DNA from: BPGX01 sp035405785
Lineage (GTDB): Bacteria > Bacteroidota > Bacteroidia > B-17B0 > Aurantibacillaceae
Direction of reading: 5' to 3'
Assembly: GCA_035405785.1 (NCBI GenBank)
Contig: DAONJS010000001.1
Coordinates: 124,001 to 188,000 of the forward strand
Length of the DNA stretch: 64,000 nt
Below, piece by piece: positions 27,025 to 35,142 of this stretch. The translations under genes were made by a program, and so were the position numbers. The notes beneath the pieces were generated by a model that made no database searches, was not told the origin of the DNA, and worked only from the letters and a program-made list of their open reading frames with translations. How positions within the stretch are numbered: position 1 is the stretch's first letter; the number at the start of each line of letters is the position of its first letter.

Positions 27025-27921
27025 ATGAATTTAGTTATTTTATCAAGAAATAAAAATTTATATTCTACAAAAAGATTGGTAGAAGCGGCAGAAAAAAAGG
27101 GTCATCATGTAAGAGTGATTGACCACATGAAATGTGTGTTGGTTACAGAACAAGGAAGACCACATATTTATTACAACGGAGAAGAATTAAATAATGTGGA
27201 TGCTGTCATTCCTCGCATAGGAGCGTCTGCCACGTTTTATGGCACAGCAGTAGTTCGTCAGTTTGAAATGATGAAAGTTTTTACAGCAGTGGAATCACAG
27301 GCATTGGTGCGTTCGCGTGATAAGTTGAGAAGTTTGCAAATACTTGCTCGTGCGGGAATTGGCATTCCTAAAACGGCCTTTGCATTTTCACCCAAAGAAG
27401 TGGATATTGATTTATTGATTGAGGCAGTGGGTGGTGCTCCTTGTGTTATCAAGCTATTAGAAGGCACGCAAGGTATTGGTGTTATTCTTGCTGAAAATAA
27501 AAAAGCAGTCAAATCGGTAATTGAAGCGTTTTTGAAATTAGATGCACAGATATTGGTGCAGGAATATATTTCAGAATCAAATGGAGCTGATATTCGTGTA
27601 TTTGTTGTAGATGGACAAGTGGTAGGTGCAATGAAAAGACAGGCAAAAGAAGGAGAGTTTAGAAGCAATTTACACAGAGGTGGAACAGCCACAGTAGTTG
27701 AATTAACTAAAAAGGAAAGAGAAACAGCTATCAAAGCCGCTAATAAATTAGGATTGGGAATAGCAGGCGTAGATATTTTGCAAAGCAAAAGAGGGCCATT
27801 GGTCATTGAAGTAAATTCATCGCCGGGATTAGAAGGAATAGAAAAAGCGACAGGTATTGATATTGCTACAAAAATTATTGAATATGTGGAAAGAAATGAA
27901 TTTAATAATTATGGTGAATAA
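27025..27921 (+). CDS. rimK: RimK-type ATP-grasp glutamate ligase
   Basis: 298-aa ligase that adds glutamate residues to a protein C-terminus using ATP; in E. coli the target is ribosomal protein S6. The N-terminal RimK domain begins MNLVILSRNKNLYSTKRLV. The ATP-grasp part has VIKLLEGTQGIGVILAEN, VQEYISESNGADIRVFVVD and the metal-binding ending GPLVIEVNSSPGLEGIEKAT. Length matches E. coli RimK (300). Codons look slightly richer in GC than in the neighbours. It heads a run of five genes on the same strand (to 31184). Confidence 0.93.
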   Translation: MNLVILSRNKNLYSTKRLVEAAEKKGHHVRVIDHMKCVLVTEQGRPHIYYNGEELNNVDAVIPRIGASATFYGTAVVRQFEMMKVFTAVESQALVRSRDKLRSLQILARAGIGIPKTAFAFSPKEVDIDLLIEAVGGAPCVIKLLEGTQGIGVILAENKKAVKSVIEAFLKLDAQILVQEYISESNGADIRVFVVDGQVVGAMKRQAKEGEFRSNLHRGGTATVVELTKKERETAIKAANKLGLGIAGVDILQSKRGPLVIEVNSSPGLEGIEKATGIDIATKIIEYVERNEFNNYGE

Positions 27922-27936
27922 TTAAATGATAAACAA

Positions 27937-28749
27937 ATGAAAGATATTTTATTAGATTGTATAAAAGCCGCTATTGATGCAGGAAAAATAATAATGGAAG
28001 TGTATCAAACACCTTTTGAAATAACTACAAAATCTGATAATACACCAGTAACAATAGCAGATAAACAATCCAGTCAAAAAATTATTTCAGCATTAAAACA
28101 TCATCATTTGCCCATCATTAGCGAAGAAGATATTTATGTGAATGAAAATGAAATTAATCAACTGCATACTTTTTTTGTTGTAGATCCATTAGATGGCACA
28201 AGAGAGTTTATTAAAAAGAATGGTGAATTTACTGTAAATATTGCTCTTGTAGAAAATAAAGAATCTGTATTAGGTGTTGTATACGCTCCTGCATTGAATA
28301 TTCTGTATTTTGCAATGAAACATTTTGGTTCATATAAAATTTCAGATGATGATTTAAAGAAATTAATGATAACAAATTTTACACTTGATGATGTATTGGA
28401 ATTAGCAGATAAATTGCCTATTTACAATTTACCAAATGTTTATACAATTCTCACCAGTCGCTCTCATTTAGATGAAAGAACATCTGCATATATTGATGAA
28501 AAAAGAAAAGAACATTCTGTTATAGAATATATCAGAATGGGTAGTAGTATTAAAATGTGTTTGCTTGCAGAAGGTAAAGCACACGAATATCCAAGATTTG
28601 GAAGAACAATGGAATGGGATACTGCGGCATCTCACATCATTCTAAAAGAAGCGGGTGGCAATATATTAGATGCCAAACATCTTCAACCATTACAATATCA
28701 AAAGAAGAAATTTGAAAACCCTGATTTTATTGCATTTGCAGTGTATTGA
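27937..28749 (+). CDS. cysQ: 3'(2'),5'-bisphosphate nucleotidase CysQ
   Basis: 270-aa Mg-dependent, Li-sensitive phosphatase of the inositol monophosphatase fold that converts PAP to AMP in sulfur assimilation. Metal-site motifs are SEEDI near residue 66, VDPLDGTREF near 86 and EWDTAASHIIL near 227. Cytosolic or membrane-peripheral. It starts 15 bases after rimK. No sulfate-reduction genes are adjacent in the window. Confidence 0.92.
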   Translation: MKDILLDCIKAAIDAGKIIMEVYQTPFEITTKSDNTPVTIADKQSSQKIISALKHHHLPIISEEDIYVNENEINQLHTFFVVDPLDGTREFIKKNGEFTVNIALVENKESVLGVVYAPALNILYFAMKHFGSYKISDDDLKKLMITNFTLDDVLELADKLPIYNLPNVYTILTSRSHLDERTSAYIDEKRKEHSVIEYIRMGSSIKMCLLAEGKAHEYPRFGRTMEWDTAASHIILKEAGGNILDAKHLQPLQYQKKKFENPDFIAFAVY

Positions 28750-28770
28750 TAAAAAATAAAAAAACAAACT

Positions 28771-29214
28771 ATGCTAAAAGTTAGAATTATCAATAAAAGC
28801 AAACATCCATTACCTAAATACCAGACACCACTATCTGCTGGTATGGATTTGGTGGCTAATTTGGATGCACCTGTTACACTAATGCCATTGGAAAGACAAT
28901 TGATTCCAACAGGTTTATATATTGCACTTCCAGAAGGATACGAAGCACAAATTCGTCCCAGAAGTGGATTGGCACTAAAACATGGTATTACTGTTTTAAA
29001 TTCTCCCGGCACTATTGATGCCGATTATCGTGGAGAAATAAAAGTAATACTCATCAATCTTTCTAATACACCATTTGTCATCAACGATGGAGAGCGGATA
29101 GCACAAATGATTATTGCAAAGCATGAAGTTGTAGAATGGGAAGCAGTTGAAGAATTAGATGAAACCTCTCGTGGAGAAGGTGGATTTGGTTCTACGGGAA
29201 AAATTGTGAAGTAA
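28771..29214 (+). CDS. dut: Deoxyuridine 5'-triphosphate nucleotidohydrolase
   Basis: 147-aa trimeric dUTPase that hydrolyses dUTP to dUMP, keeping uracil out of DNA. All five motifs are visible: AGMDLVA, RPRSGLALKHG, GTIDADYRGEI with the catalytic Asp, GERIAQMII, and the P-loop-like RGEGGFGSTG at the C-terminus. Normal length. Lies 21 bases after cysQ in the rimK-cysQ-dut run. Confidence 0.96.
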   Translation: MLKVRIINKSKHPLPKYQTPLSAGMDLVANLDAPVTLMPLERQLIPTGLYIALPEGYEAQIRPRSGLALKHGITVLNSPGTIDADYRGEIKVILINLSNTPFVINDGERIAQMIIAKHEVVEWEAVEELDETSRGEGGFGSTGKIVK

Positions 29215-29227
29215 TTGATATACTAGA

Positions 29228-30733
29228 ATGTATAAGTGGAAATTATATTTACTATTCAGTTTTGTTTTAATGCAATTTGTTTTTGCTCAAAAACAAGATC
29301 AATCAAAAGTTATTAAACAAATTGAAATAATTCATGCAGATGCCTTGAAATTCAACAAAAGTATTGATGCTAACAGATTAATTGGAAATGTGGTGTGCAA
29401 ACACGAAAACACGCTTTTCTATTGCGATAGTGCTTATTTGTTTTCAAATCAGTCATTGCAAGCATTTGGAAATATCCGCATTGTATCTGATAGTTTGAAT
29501 ATAACCGCACAAAACCTGAATTACGATGCATCTACAAAAATGGCATCATTAGAAAAAAATGTGGTTTGTCAGGATAATCAAATTAAATTGTCTACAGAAC
29601 AACTTCAATACAATACTCAAACACATATTGCTTTTTATCCAAATAAAGCCAACATTATTCGTCAGCAACATCAATTAACAAGTGATAAGGGCTACTATTT
29701 TTCAGATTCAAAAACATTAGCATTCAAAAATAATGTAGTGCTTACAAACCCTGATTATACAATAAAAACCGACACTTTATATTATTACACCACTACTGAT
29801 ATTGCTCACTTTAATGCACCAACATTGATTACAATGGATAAAGATTATTTGTATTGCGAAAAAGGTTGGTATGACACTAAAAACAAAAAAGGTTACTTCT
29901 CAAAAAATCCCGTGTTATTTTCCGACAACAGAAAATTGTATGCAGATAGTTTGTTTTATGATGAAATAAAAAACGAAGGATGGGCATTCAAAAACATCAG
30001 AATGATTGATACATCTGAAAAAACAACCATTACAGGACAATTTGCAAAATACAATATCAATTCAGAAAACGCAATGATTACAAATCATCCTGTGCTAAAA
30101 AGAATTCACGATAAAAAAGATACTATTTTCTTAACTTCCGATACAATGTATTATTTCAAAAAAGATTCCAACATAGTGGCCATTTGCAAAAAAAATGCTC
30201 AATTATTTCATTCGCAATTTCAATGTGTATCTGAAGATATTATTTACCAACAAAAAGATTCTACCATTTATTTAAATCATTCACCAAAATTTTGGTTTGC
30301 TAATAATCAGGCCAGTTGCAAATCAGCGAAGATATATTTGAAAAATAATAGTTTAGATAAAGTTATTTTAGATACAAATGTGATAATTGTGGAAGAAGCA
30401 GATACTATTTATCACAATAAATTTAATCAAATAGCAGGCAGAAAGATGCAAATCATTTTTTTGAATGATAGTATTAAAAACATTTATGTAGATGGCAATG
30501 CACAAGTGTATTATTTTTTGAAAAACAGCGATGGACAATGGACAGCATTAAACAAAGCAAAGTGTGCAAAAATTCGTGTGGATTTTTTGAATAATGAAAT
30601 TTACAAAGTGGTATTTATAGATCATCCTGAAAGTGTAATGATTCCTATAAAAAAAGTGCAGGTAGAAAAAGAAAGATTACCAGATTTTCAGTGGCAACCA
30701 CATTTGCGACCACAAAGAAAAACATTTTTGTAA
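29228..30733 (+). CDS. OstA-like exported protein (LPS transport type)
   Basis: 501-aa protein with a signal peptide ending FVFAQ near residue 21. The body contains repeated OstA/LptA-like beta-jellyroll units, for example NRLIGNVVCKHENTLFYCDS and KNVVLTNPDYTIKTDTLYY, in which short strands alternate with SD-S and YCD turns. Probably periplasmic or outer-membrane attached, and may help bridge lipopolysaccharide across the periplasm, as Bacteroidota OstA-like proteins are thought to. It lacks the large C-terminal LptD barrel. Lies 13 bases after dut. Confidence 0.85.
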   Translation: MYKWKLYLLFSFVLMQFVFAQKQDQSKVIKQIEIIHADALKFNKSIDANRLIGNVVCKHENTLFYCDSAYLFSNQSLQAFGNIRIVSDSLNITAQNLNYDASTKMASLEKNVVCQDNQIKLSTEQLQYNTQTHIAFYPNKANIIRQQHQLTSDKGYYFSDSKTLAFKNNVVLTNPDYTIKTDTLYYYTTTDIAHFNAPTLITMDKDYLYCEKGWYDTKNKKGYFSKNPVLFSDNRKLYADSLFYDEIKNEGWAFKNIRMIDTSEKTTITGQFAKYNINSENAMITNHPVLKRIHDKKDTIFLTSDTMYYFKKDSNIVAICKKNAQLFHSQFQCVSEDIIYQQKDSTIYLNHSPKFWFANNQASCKSAKIYLKNNSLDKVILDTNVIIVEEADTIYHNKFNQIAGRKMQIIFLNDSIKNIYVDGNAQVYYFLKNSDGQWTALNKAKCAKIRVDFLNNEIYKVVFIDHPESVMIPIKKVQVEKERLPDFQWQPHLRPQRKTFL

Positions 30734-30743
30734 ATAACACGCA

Positions 30744-31184
30744 ATGCTTATTTATCCTGCTATTCAATTAAAAACAAGAAAGACAAGAAACATTACAGAA
30801 TGCTGGGATATTGTGCGAAAGCAATGGATTGCACTAACGCCCGAAGAATTAGTGCGTCAGCACTTTGTGCATTATTTAATTCATCAAAAAAAATATCCTA
30901 TTGAAAGCATTGTGGTAGAAAAAGAATTTGAAGTTTTTTCAATGAAAAAAAGATTTGATGTAGCAGTGATAAATAAAAAGCAGGAATTTGTTTTGATTGC
31001 AGAATGTAAATCGCCCGAAGTAAAATTAGATGAAAAAGTCATTCAACAAATACTTACATACAATCTTACCATCAATGCCCGCTGTTTAGTTCTAACTAAC
31101 GGCCTTGCAGAAATAGTTTTTGAAAAAATAAATGATGAGTGGAGAAGAGTAAAAGGGATAAGGGAGTGGAAAAGTATTATTTGA
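30744..31184 (+). CDS. Small PD-(D/E)XK protein (HsdR N-terminal type)
   Basis: 146-aa soluble protein matching the HSDR_N_2 domain, the nuclease-like N-terminal part of type I restriction subunits. The nuclease triad is complete: Asp72 in RFDVAV, Glu87 and Lys89 in AECKSP. There is no helicase or other domain. Such stand-alone proteins are common in Bacteroidota and sit in housekeeping operons, as here 10 bases after the OstA-like gene, which argues against a restriction role. The function is unknown; a nucleic acid nuclease is possible. It is convergent with the RM pair, with only 2 bases between. Confidence 0.82.
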   Translation: MLIYPAIQLKTRKTRNITECWDIVRKQWIALTPEELVRQHFVHYLIHQKKYPIESIVVEKEFEVFSMKKRFDVAVINKKQEFVLIAECKSPEVKLDEKVIQQILTYNLTINARCLVLTNGLAEIVFEKINDEWRRVKGIREWKSII

Positions 31185-31186
31185 AT

Positions 31187-32017
31187 TTAAAGAGTAGAAA
31201 AAAGATCTATTTTTTGATTTTCTTTCATATTCTTTTTGTATTGAAGGAATTTCAATTTATAATCTGGTTTTATTTCGCCATTAGTGTTTAATCTATCAAT
31301 TATCATTTTGTAGTAGTCAGGGTGTATTTCACAGGAAATAAAATTTCTTTTTAAATTCTTACATAAAATAATTTCAGAACCACTACCGCCAAATAAAATA
31401 AACACATCATCATTTTCTTTTGTACATGATTTGATGAGCATTTCTACTAATGGTAATGGTATTTGACAAGCATGAAAGGTTTTATCTTTTGAAACATTTT
31501 TTACAAGATCAAAATAAAACCAACTATATGGCATTCTTCCTAAATGTCCATTTGCAATTCTCTCTTTAATCCTCTTATCGTTTGGATTTTGATAAGGCAC
31601 AGCCACTTGTTCTTTGTAGAAATTATTATTTTTGCTTTTGGTAGCGTGTAATATTGAACGATGTGCTGTTGTAAATCTTTTTGGACTATGACCAACATTT
31701 GTGTTATAAATCCATACATAGTCATGTACTTCATAAGCCGCTTCATCTAAAAATTTCACTCTTAAATAAGCATTTTGTTTTGGATAATTCATCATAAATA
31801 GGTTACCTGTTGGCTTTAATACTCGTAAACTTTCTCTCGTTAATTCAATATACCAATCAATATACTCATTCCATTTTTTTGTATAATTTTTTCCTGCATA
31901 GTTGATACCAACATTGTAATCAGGATCGCCATACACCATATCAACAGAATTATCAGGCATTTGCTTTAAAATTTTTAATACATCTTCATTAAAAACTTTA
32001 TTTCTAAATTCTTCCAT
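31187..32017 (-). CDS. Type II DNA methyltransferase (N4-cytosine or N6-adenine)
   Basis: 276-aa enzyme of the beta class, shown by order: catalytic motif IV near the N-terminus (GDPDYNVG, residues 30-37) and AdoMet motif I near the C-terminus (FGGSGSE, 209-215). Motif IV reads DPDY rather than DPPY; the conserved Asp and Tyr are kept. It follows the putative endonuclease gene by 4 bases and would protect sites cut by it. The target sequence cannot be read; the long middle part (about 100-185) should be the recognition region. Confidence 0.9.
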   Translation of the reverse strand: MEEFRNKVFNEDVLKILKQMPDNSVDMVYGDPDYNVGINYAGKNYTKKWNEYIDWYIELTRESLRVLKPTGNLFMMNYPKQNAYLRVKFLDEAAYEVHDYVWIYNTNVGHSPKRFTTAHRSILHATKSKNNNFYKEQVAVPYQNPNDKRIKERIANGHLGRMPYSWFYFDLVKNVSKDKTFHACQIPLPLVEMLIKSCTKENDDVFILFGGSGSEIILCKNLKRNFISCEIHPDYYKMIIDRLNTNGEIKPDYKLKFLQYKKNMKENQKIDLFSTL

Positions 32018-32021
32018 ATTT

Positions 32022-32834
32022 TTATTTTTGATTGATTAAAAGATATGCGGCTGATTTTTCAAATTTGATGGATGTGATATCAAGTGGTTTAGTAAATGTA
32101 TATGCCCATAGTTTTATTATATCAAATTTTTTAGTTCTTTCTCTAACTACATAAACACATATAATATCCTTAATTTTCCCTGATATTTCAGAGTTTTTAC
32201 TGATATTATAGTAATATAAAAAAGGATGATAAATTTGATAAATATTGAAAGATTTAGGTTTCCCGTTTTTACCTTCAAAAATTCCTACTGTTCCTTTATA
32301 TTCTATTGTTAAATCAATTTCAATTTGAATCTTATCTAACATGACTTTTATATCTTTTCCAACAAAATATTCAAATGATGTTTTTGTTCTATGTGGAAAA
32401 TATGTTTTCGGTCTTTGACTAATATCAACTGAATCAAATTCTTTATCTTTTCCAAATAAAAAATGATGTAAAATTCTCTGATTGTTTGCAACAGAAAGAA
32501 TATTACTTTCACTTGAATTAAATTGATTAAGCAAAGATTTTTTATAGTTCCATTCAATAGTTTTTTGTATTGGTTCAAAATTATGAAAAACTTTATTTAT
32601 ACCTTTAATAAACATATGATTACCGCTTCCAAGATGGATAATAGTATAGTCATTATCTAACAAGATTTTTGGTAATTTTGTTGTATTATCAATTTTTGTA
32701 ACATCAAAAGGATTTCCAAATCCAATCTTTTTGCAAACATCTTTTACTAAATCATTATGAAAAACAAATTTTTTATTTTTCAAACATATTTTAAAAAGTT
32801 CCTCAATAACTTTATCCTTTCTGCTTTCTTTCAT
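32022..32834 (-). CDS. Putative type II restriction endonuclease
   Basis: 270-aa protein with a PD-(D/E)XK core: Asp174 in QIEIDLTIEYKG, then Glu187 and Lys189 in IFEGKNGKP. The N-terminal about 90 residues look like a winged-helix DNA-binding part. It lies directly upstream of, and on the same strand as, the methyltransferase (4-base gap), the usual R-M arrangement. The family and cut site are not recognised, so endonuclease is inferred from motif and context. An exact -7 box lies just upstream. Confidence 0.78.
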   Translation of the reverse strand: MKESRKDKVIEELFKICLKNKKFVFHNDLVKDVCKKIGFGNPFDVTKIDNTTKLPKILLDNDYTIIHLGSGNHMFIKGINKVFHNFEPIQKTIEWNYKKSLLNQFNSSESNILSVANNQRILHHFLFGKDKEFDSVDISQRPKTYFPHRTKTSFEYFVGKDIKVMLDKIQIEIDLTIEYKGTVGIFEGKNGKPKSFNIYQIYHPFLYYYNISKNSEISGKIKDIICVYVVRERTKKFDIIKLWAYTFTKPLDITSIKFEKSAAYLLINQK

Positions 32835-32851
32835 TATAGTTTTTTATTCTG

Positions 32852-32859
32852 CAAATTTA
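32852..32859 (-). promoter_or_regulatory. Promoter -7 box of the restriction-modification operon
   Basis: Minus strand TAAATTTG matches TAnnTTTG, 17 bases before the endonuclease ATG. Confidence 0.55.
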
Positions 32860-32930
32860 AACAAAAATTTTCCCTCTTAATAAACTAAAAACTATTCTTT
32901 TATGTTTTTCACTATTCACTTTTCACTTCT

Positions 32931-33180
32931 ATAATCATTTCATCCTTTCGGAATTTTTTTGTTTTCATTTTTCAAAAACGACATAAATGTCGTTTCTATT
33001 CATTTTTCACTTTTTTTTTACTCCTGCTAATAATTCCCCTCGCCTTGCAAGGAGAGGGGTTAGGGGTGAGGTTATACATGCTTTCACTATTCGCTATAAT
33101 CCTGTCATCCCTCCGGGATTTTTTGTATTCATTTTTCAAAAACGACATAACTGTCGTTTCTATTCAATTTTCATTTTTCA
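32931..33180. repeat. Two direct repeats with AACGACAT hairpins
   Basis: Copies at about 32931-33010 and 33096-33180 share the order ATAATC, TCATCC, GGnATTTTTTGT, CATTTTTCAAAAACGACATA, TGTCGTTTCTATTCA. AACGACAT and ATGTCGTT pair perfectly in the first copy. Between them lies a palindrome CCCCTCGCCTTGCAAGG... at 33036-33059. A run of TTCACTATTCAC-type units follows to 33221. No gene is seen in the 32835-33314 gap apart from the tmRNA promoter. Confidence 0.6.
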
Positions 33181-33256
33181 CTCTTCACTCTTCACTATTC
33201 ACTATTCACTATTCACTTCAATAATCCTGTCATCCTGTCTTAAAATATCTAAAACC

Positions 33257-33287
33257 TTGACTGTGGCACAAAAAATGTGTATCTTTG
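33257..33287 (+). promoter_or_regulatory. Promoter of ssrA
   Basis: TATCTTTG at 33280-33287 is an exact -7 box. TTG at 33257-33259 is a good -33 element 20 bases upstream. Transcription would start near 33294, leaving about 20 bases of 5' leader to be removed from the tmRNA. Confidence 0.65.
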
Positions 33288-33314
33288 TGCGACATTTTAG
33301 TACATTGAAAATAG

Positions 33315-33673
33315 GGGCCCAACTGGTTTCGACAGTAACGGCAATGGGTAAGTAAGCATGTAGAGCAATGGAGACAATGCTCTTTAAACTATGTCTCTCA
33401 ACCTTTAAATGGCGAATCTAACTTCGCAATGGCTGCCTAATAACATCGCAGCCCGTCCTCTCCTGGGCTAACCTGTCCTGCACAGGAAGTAGGGCGTCGC
33501 AAAAGGACAGGGGCACATACAGATGCTGCTATGTATGTGTGCTATTCAGCAGATAGGTGTGTGTTAAAAGCGGCACTCTGCTTGGTACACACCGAAAACG
33601 AAAGTGAGTGCTAAACATGTAGAAAGCTTACCCATTGGTTATTTGGACGAGGGTTCGATTCCCTCTGGGTCCA
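33315..33673 (+). ncRNA. ssrA: Transfer-messenger RNA (tmRNA)
   Basis: Rescues stalled ribosomes. The tRNA-like part is complete: 5' GGGCCCA (33315-33321) pairs with 3' TGGGTCC (33666-33672), with discriminator A at 33673, and the T-arm GAGGGTTCGATTCCCTC is present. The 5' CAACTGGTTTCGACAG is conserved across tmRNAs. The tag frame at 33411-33440 reads GESNFAMAA followed by two stop codons (TAATAA). Several pseudoknot-like pairings follow. The 3' CCA is not encoded (CTT follows the discriminator) and must be added by an enzyme. Single-chain form, about 359 nt. Confidence 0.96.
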
Positions 33674-33705
33674 CTTGATTTATACTTGTAATTTCTCAAT
33701 AAATT

Positions 33706-33813
33706 GCGTGAGGGATGCGAAGGGCGGCGAAGCCGGTGCGAAGCGAAGCGTAGCACGGAAGCGAGAGCGAACCCCGTAGCAGCCCGACCCGAGCGTCAGC
33801 GAGGGGCACGCCC
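33706..33813. repeat. GC-rich intergenic repeat after tmRNA
   Basis: Much richer in G and C than its surroundings, from GCGTGAGGGATGCGAAGGG to GAGGGGCACGCCC, with many GAAGCG/CGAAGC units that can fold. A shortened relative (GAAGCCGGTGCGGAGCGAA) lies near 25062. Resembles a dispersed repeat type found between genes in many Bacteroidota. It may also end tmRNA transcription. Confidence 0.55.
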
Positions 33814-33900
33814 AAAAAGTAATTAAAAAAAAATAAGAATCAAATCTAAAAAATAAAATATTTGGGTTTTGTATGTAATCCTAAATATTAAAAACTTTTT

Positions 33901-34815
33901 ATGTTAATATCTGTTCCACAAGTTATTGAAAAATCTAATGTTTCTAAAAAGGAAGTTTATCATTATCTAAAATTAAATGTTCCAGTAGTATTAAAAAATT
34001 ATATTTCTGATTGGGATGCATATAAGAAATGGAATCTTGAATACTTGAAAAAACATTTACAATCGGTAACAGTTCCTTTATACAATAATACTAAAAGTGA
34101 TGCATACACGCCTGTTAATACTGCAGATGATTACATGAGTTTTGGTGAATATATTGATAACATTGTAAAAAATCCTGAACATAAATGGCGTTTGTTTTTA
34201 TTTAATATCTACACGAATGCTCCTGAATTATTAAAAGATATAAAGTATCCAACTGAAATACTTAGTCCTATTGTTAAGCAAGCACCAATGTTATTTATAG
34301 GTGGAAAAGGTGCTGTTACTCACATGCATTTTGATATTGATTTTAGTATTGTATTTCATGCTCAGATTTTTGGTAGAAAGAAATTTTTGTTATTTCCTTT
34401 TGAAGAGGAAAAAAATATTTATCGTAAGCCGTTTGAAGTGCTTGCATGGCCAGATTTTTCAAATTATTCAGAAAGATTAAGTCAGTTAGAATTAGAATTT
34501 CCTGCTATTAAAAATGCAAGAGGTTACGAAATTATTATAGAACCTGGTGATGTATTAATTATGCCATCTGGATGTTGGCATCATATTGAATATATTGATA
34601 ATTCCATTGCAATAAGTATGCGTGCAATTAATTTGAATCCATTTGCTATTGTTCGTGGATTTTGGTATTTAACAGGAATGAGATGGATTGATACTTTTAT
34701 GAAAAAGAATTTTCCTATATACTGGAATAATTTCAAAGTTAATACAACACCAAACTTTAATGATGAATTGAAGCAGAAATTTTTAATCAATCGTCCAAGT
34801 TATCAATCCCTCTGA
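33901..34815 (+). CDS. Cupin-like JmjC-family oxygenase
   Basis: 304-aa soluble protein of the cupin_8/JmjC fold, likely an Fe(II)- and 2-oxoglutarate-dependent hydroxylase. Metal ligands are His143 and Asp145 in THMHFDID, and a His in PSGCWHHIEY near 227-228. FGRKKFLLFPF after the first motif is typical of the family. The substrate is unknown. Its last seven codons (RPSYQSL) lie within a 217-bp duplicated segment of the hddA-like gene 3' end, read antisense, so its 3' end overlaps the remnant of that gene. Confidence 0.85.
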   Translation: MLISVPQVIEKSNVSKKEVYHYLKLNVPVVLKNYISDWDAYKKWNLEYLKKHLQSVTVPLYNNTKSDAYTPVNTADDYMSFGEYIDNIVKNPEHKWRLFLFNIYTNAPELLKDIKYPTEILSPIVKQAPMLFIGGKGAVTHMHFDIDFSIVFHAQIFGRKKFLLFPFEEEKNIYRKPFEVLAWPDFSNYSERLSQLELEFPAIKNARGYEIIIEPGDVLIMPSGCWHHIEYIDNSIAISMRAINLNPFAIVRGFWYLTGMRWIDTFMKKNFPIYWNNFKVNTTPNFNDELKQKFLINRPSYQSL

Positions 34816-35006
34816 TGTGAATTGAAATGGTTGGACTTTGCCTCCAAATTTGAGTAATGCTTCGGCTACTTTGAGTTTGCTTGTTTTGGAGCAATAAAAA
34901 AACATAAATCCTCCACCACCTGCACCCGATATTTTTCCTCCCGTAGCACCATTGTTGATAGCCGTTTCGTAAATCTTATCAATTAATTCATTACTGATAT
35001 TTTGTG
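34784..35006 (-). pseudogene. Duplicated 3' fragment of the hddA-like kinase gene
   Basis: 34790-35006 matches 37088-37304 over 217 bp with 7 substitutions and no gaps. The fragment keeps its own stop codon (codons ATT GAT TAA in place of ATA GAA TGA). Five of the seven differences fall at third codon positions of the kinase frame and two change the protein (Pro to Ser, Thr to Asn). The rest of the kinase gene is absent here. The remaining 34816-35142 gap holds nothing else I recognise. Confidence 0.85.
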
Positions 35007-35142
35007 TATTATGTTTTTATATTCATTTGGAAGTGCGTTTTTCTTTTAATAAAATATTTTGTGTTTTTGCAATATATCTTGTTTTAAGATGATAATAAAA
35101 ACTTAACTTAAAATAAAAATGTTAAGGATAAAATAGTATTTT

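Noticed and set aside
27258..27806. 182-codon minus-strand frame inside rimK
   Set aside because: It is the antisense shadow of a well-conserved ATP-grasp gene with no independent signature.
32987..33355. 122-codon plus-strand frame before and into the tmRNA
   Set aside because: It is made of TTCACTATTCAC-type repeats, a palindrome and the tmRNA promoter and 5' end; the amino-acid content is a by-product of the repeats.
33650..33673. Separate tRNA gene suggested by the T-arm near 33650
   Set aside because: It pairs with the 5' end at 33315 and is the tRNA-like part of the tmRNA. I found no tRNA or rRNA genes elsewhere in the window.
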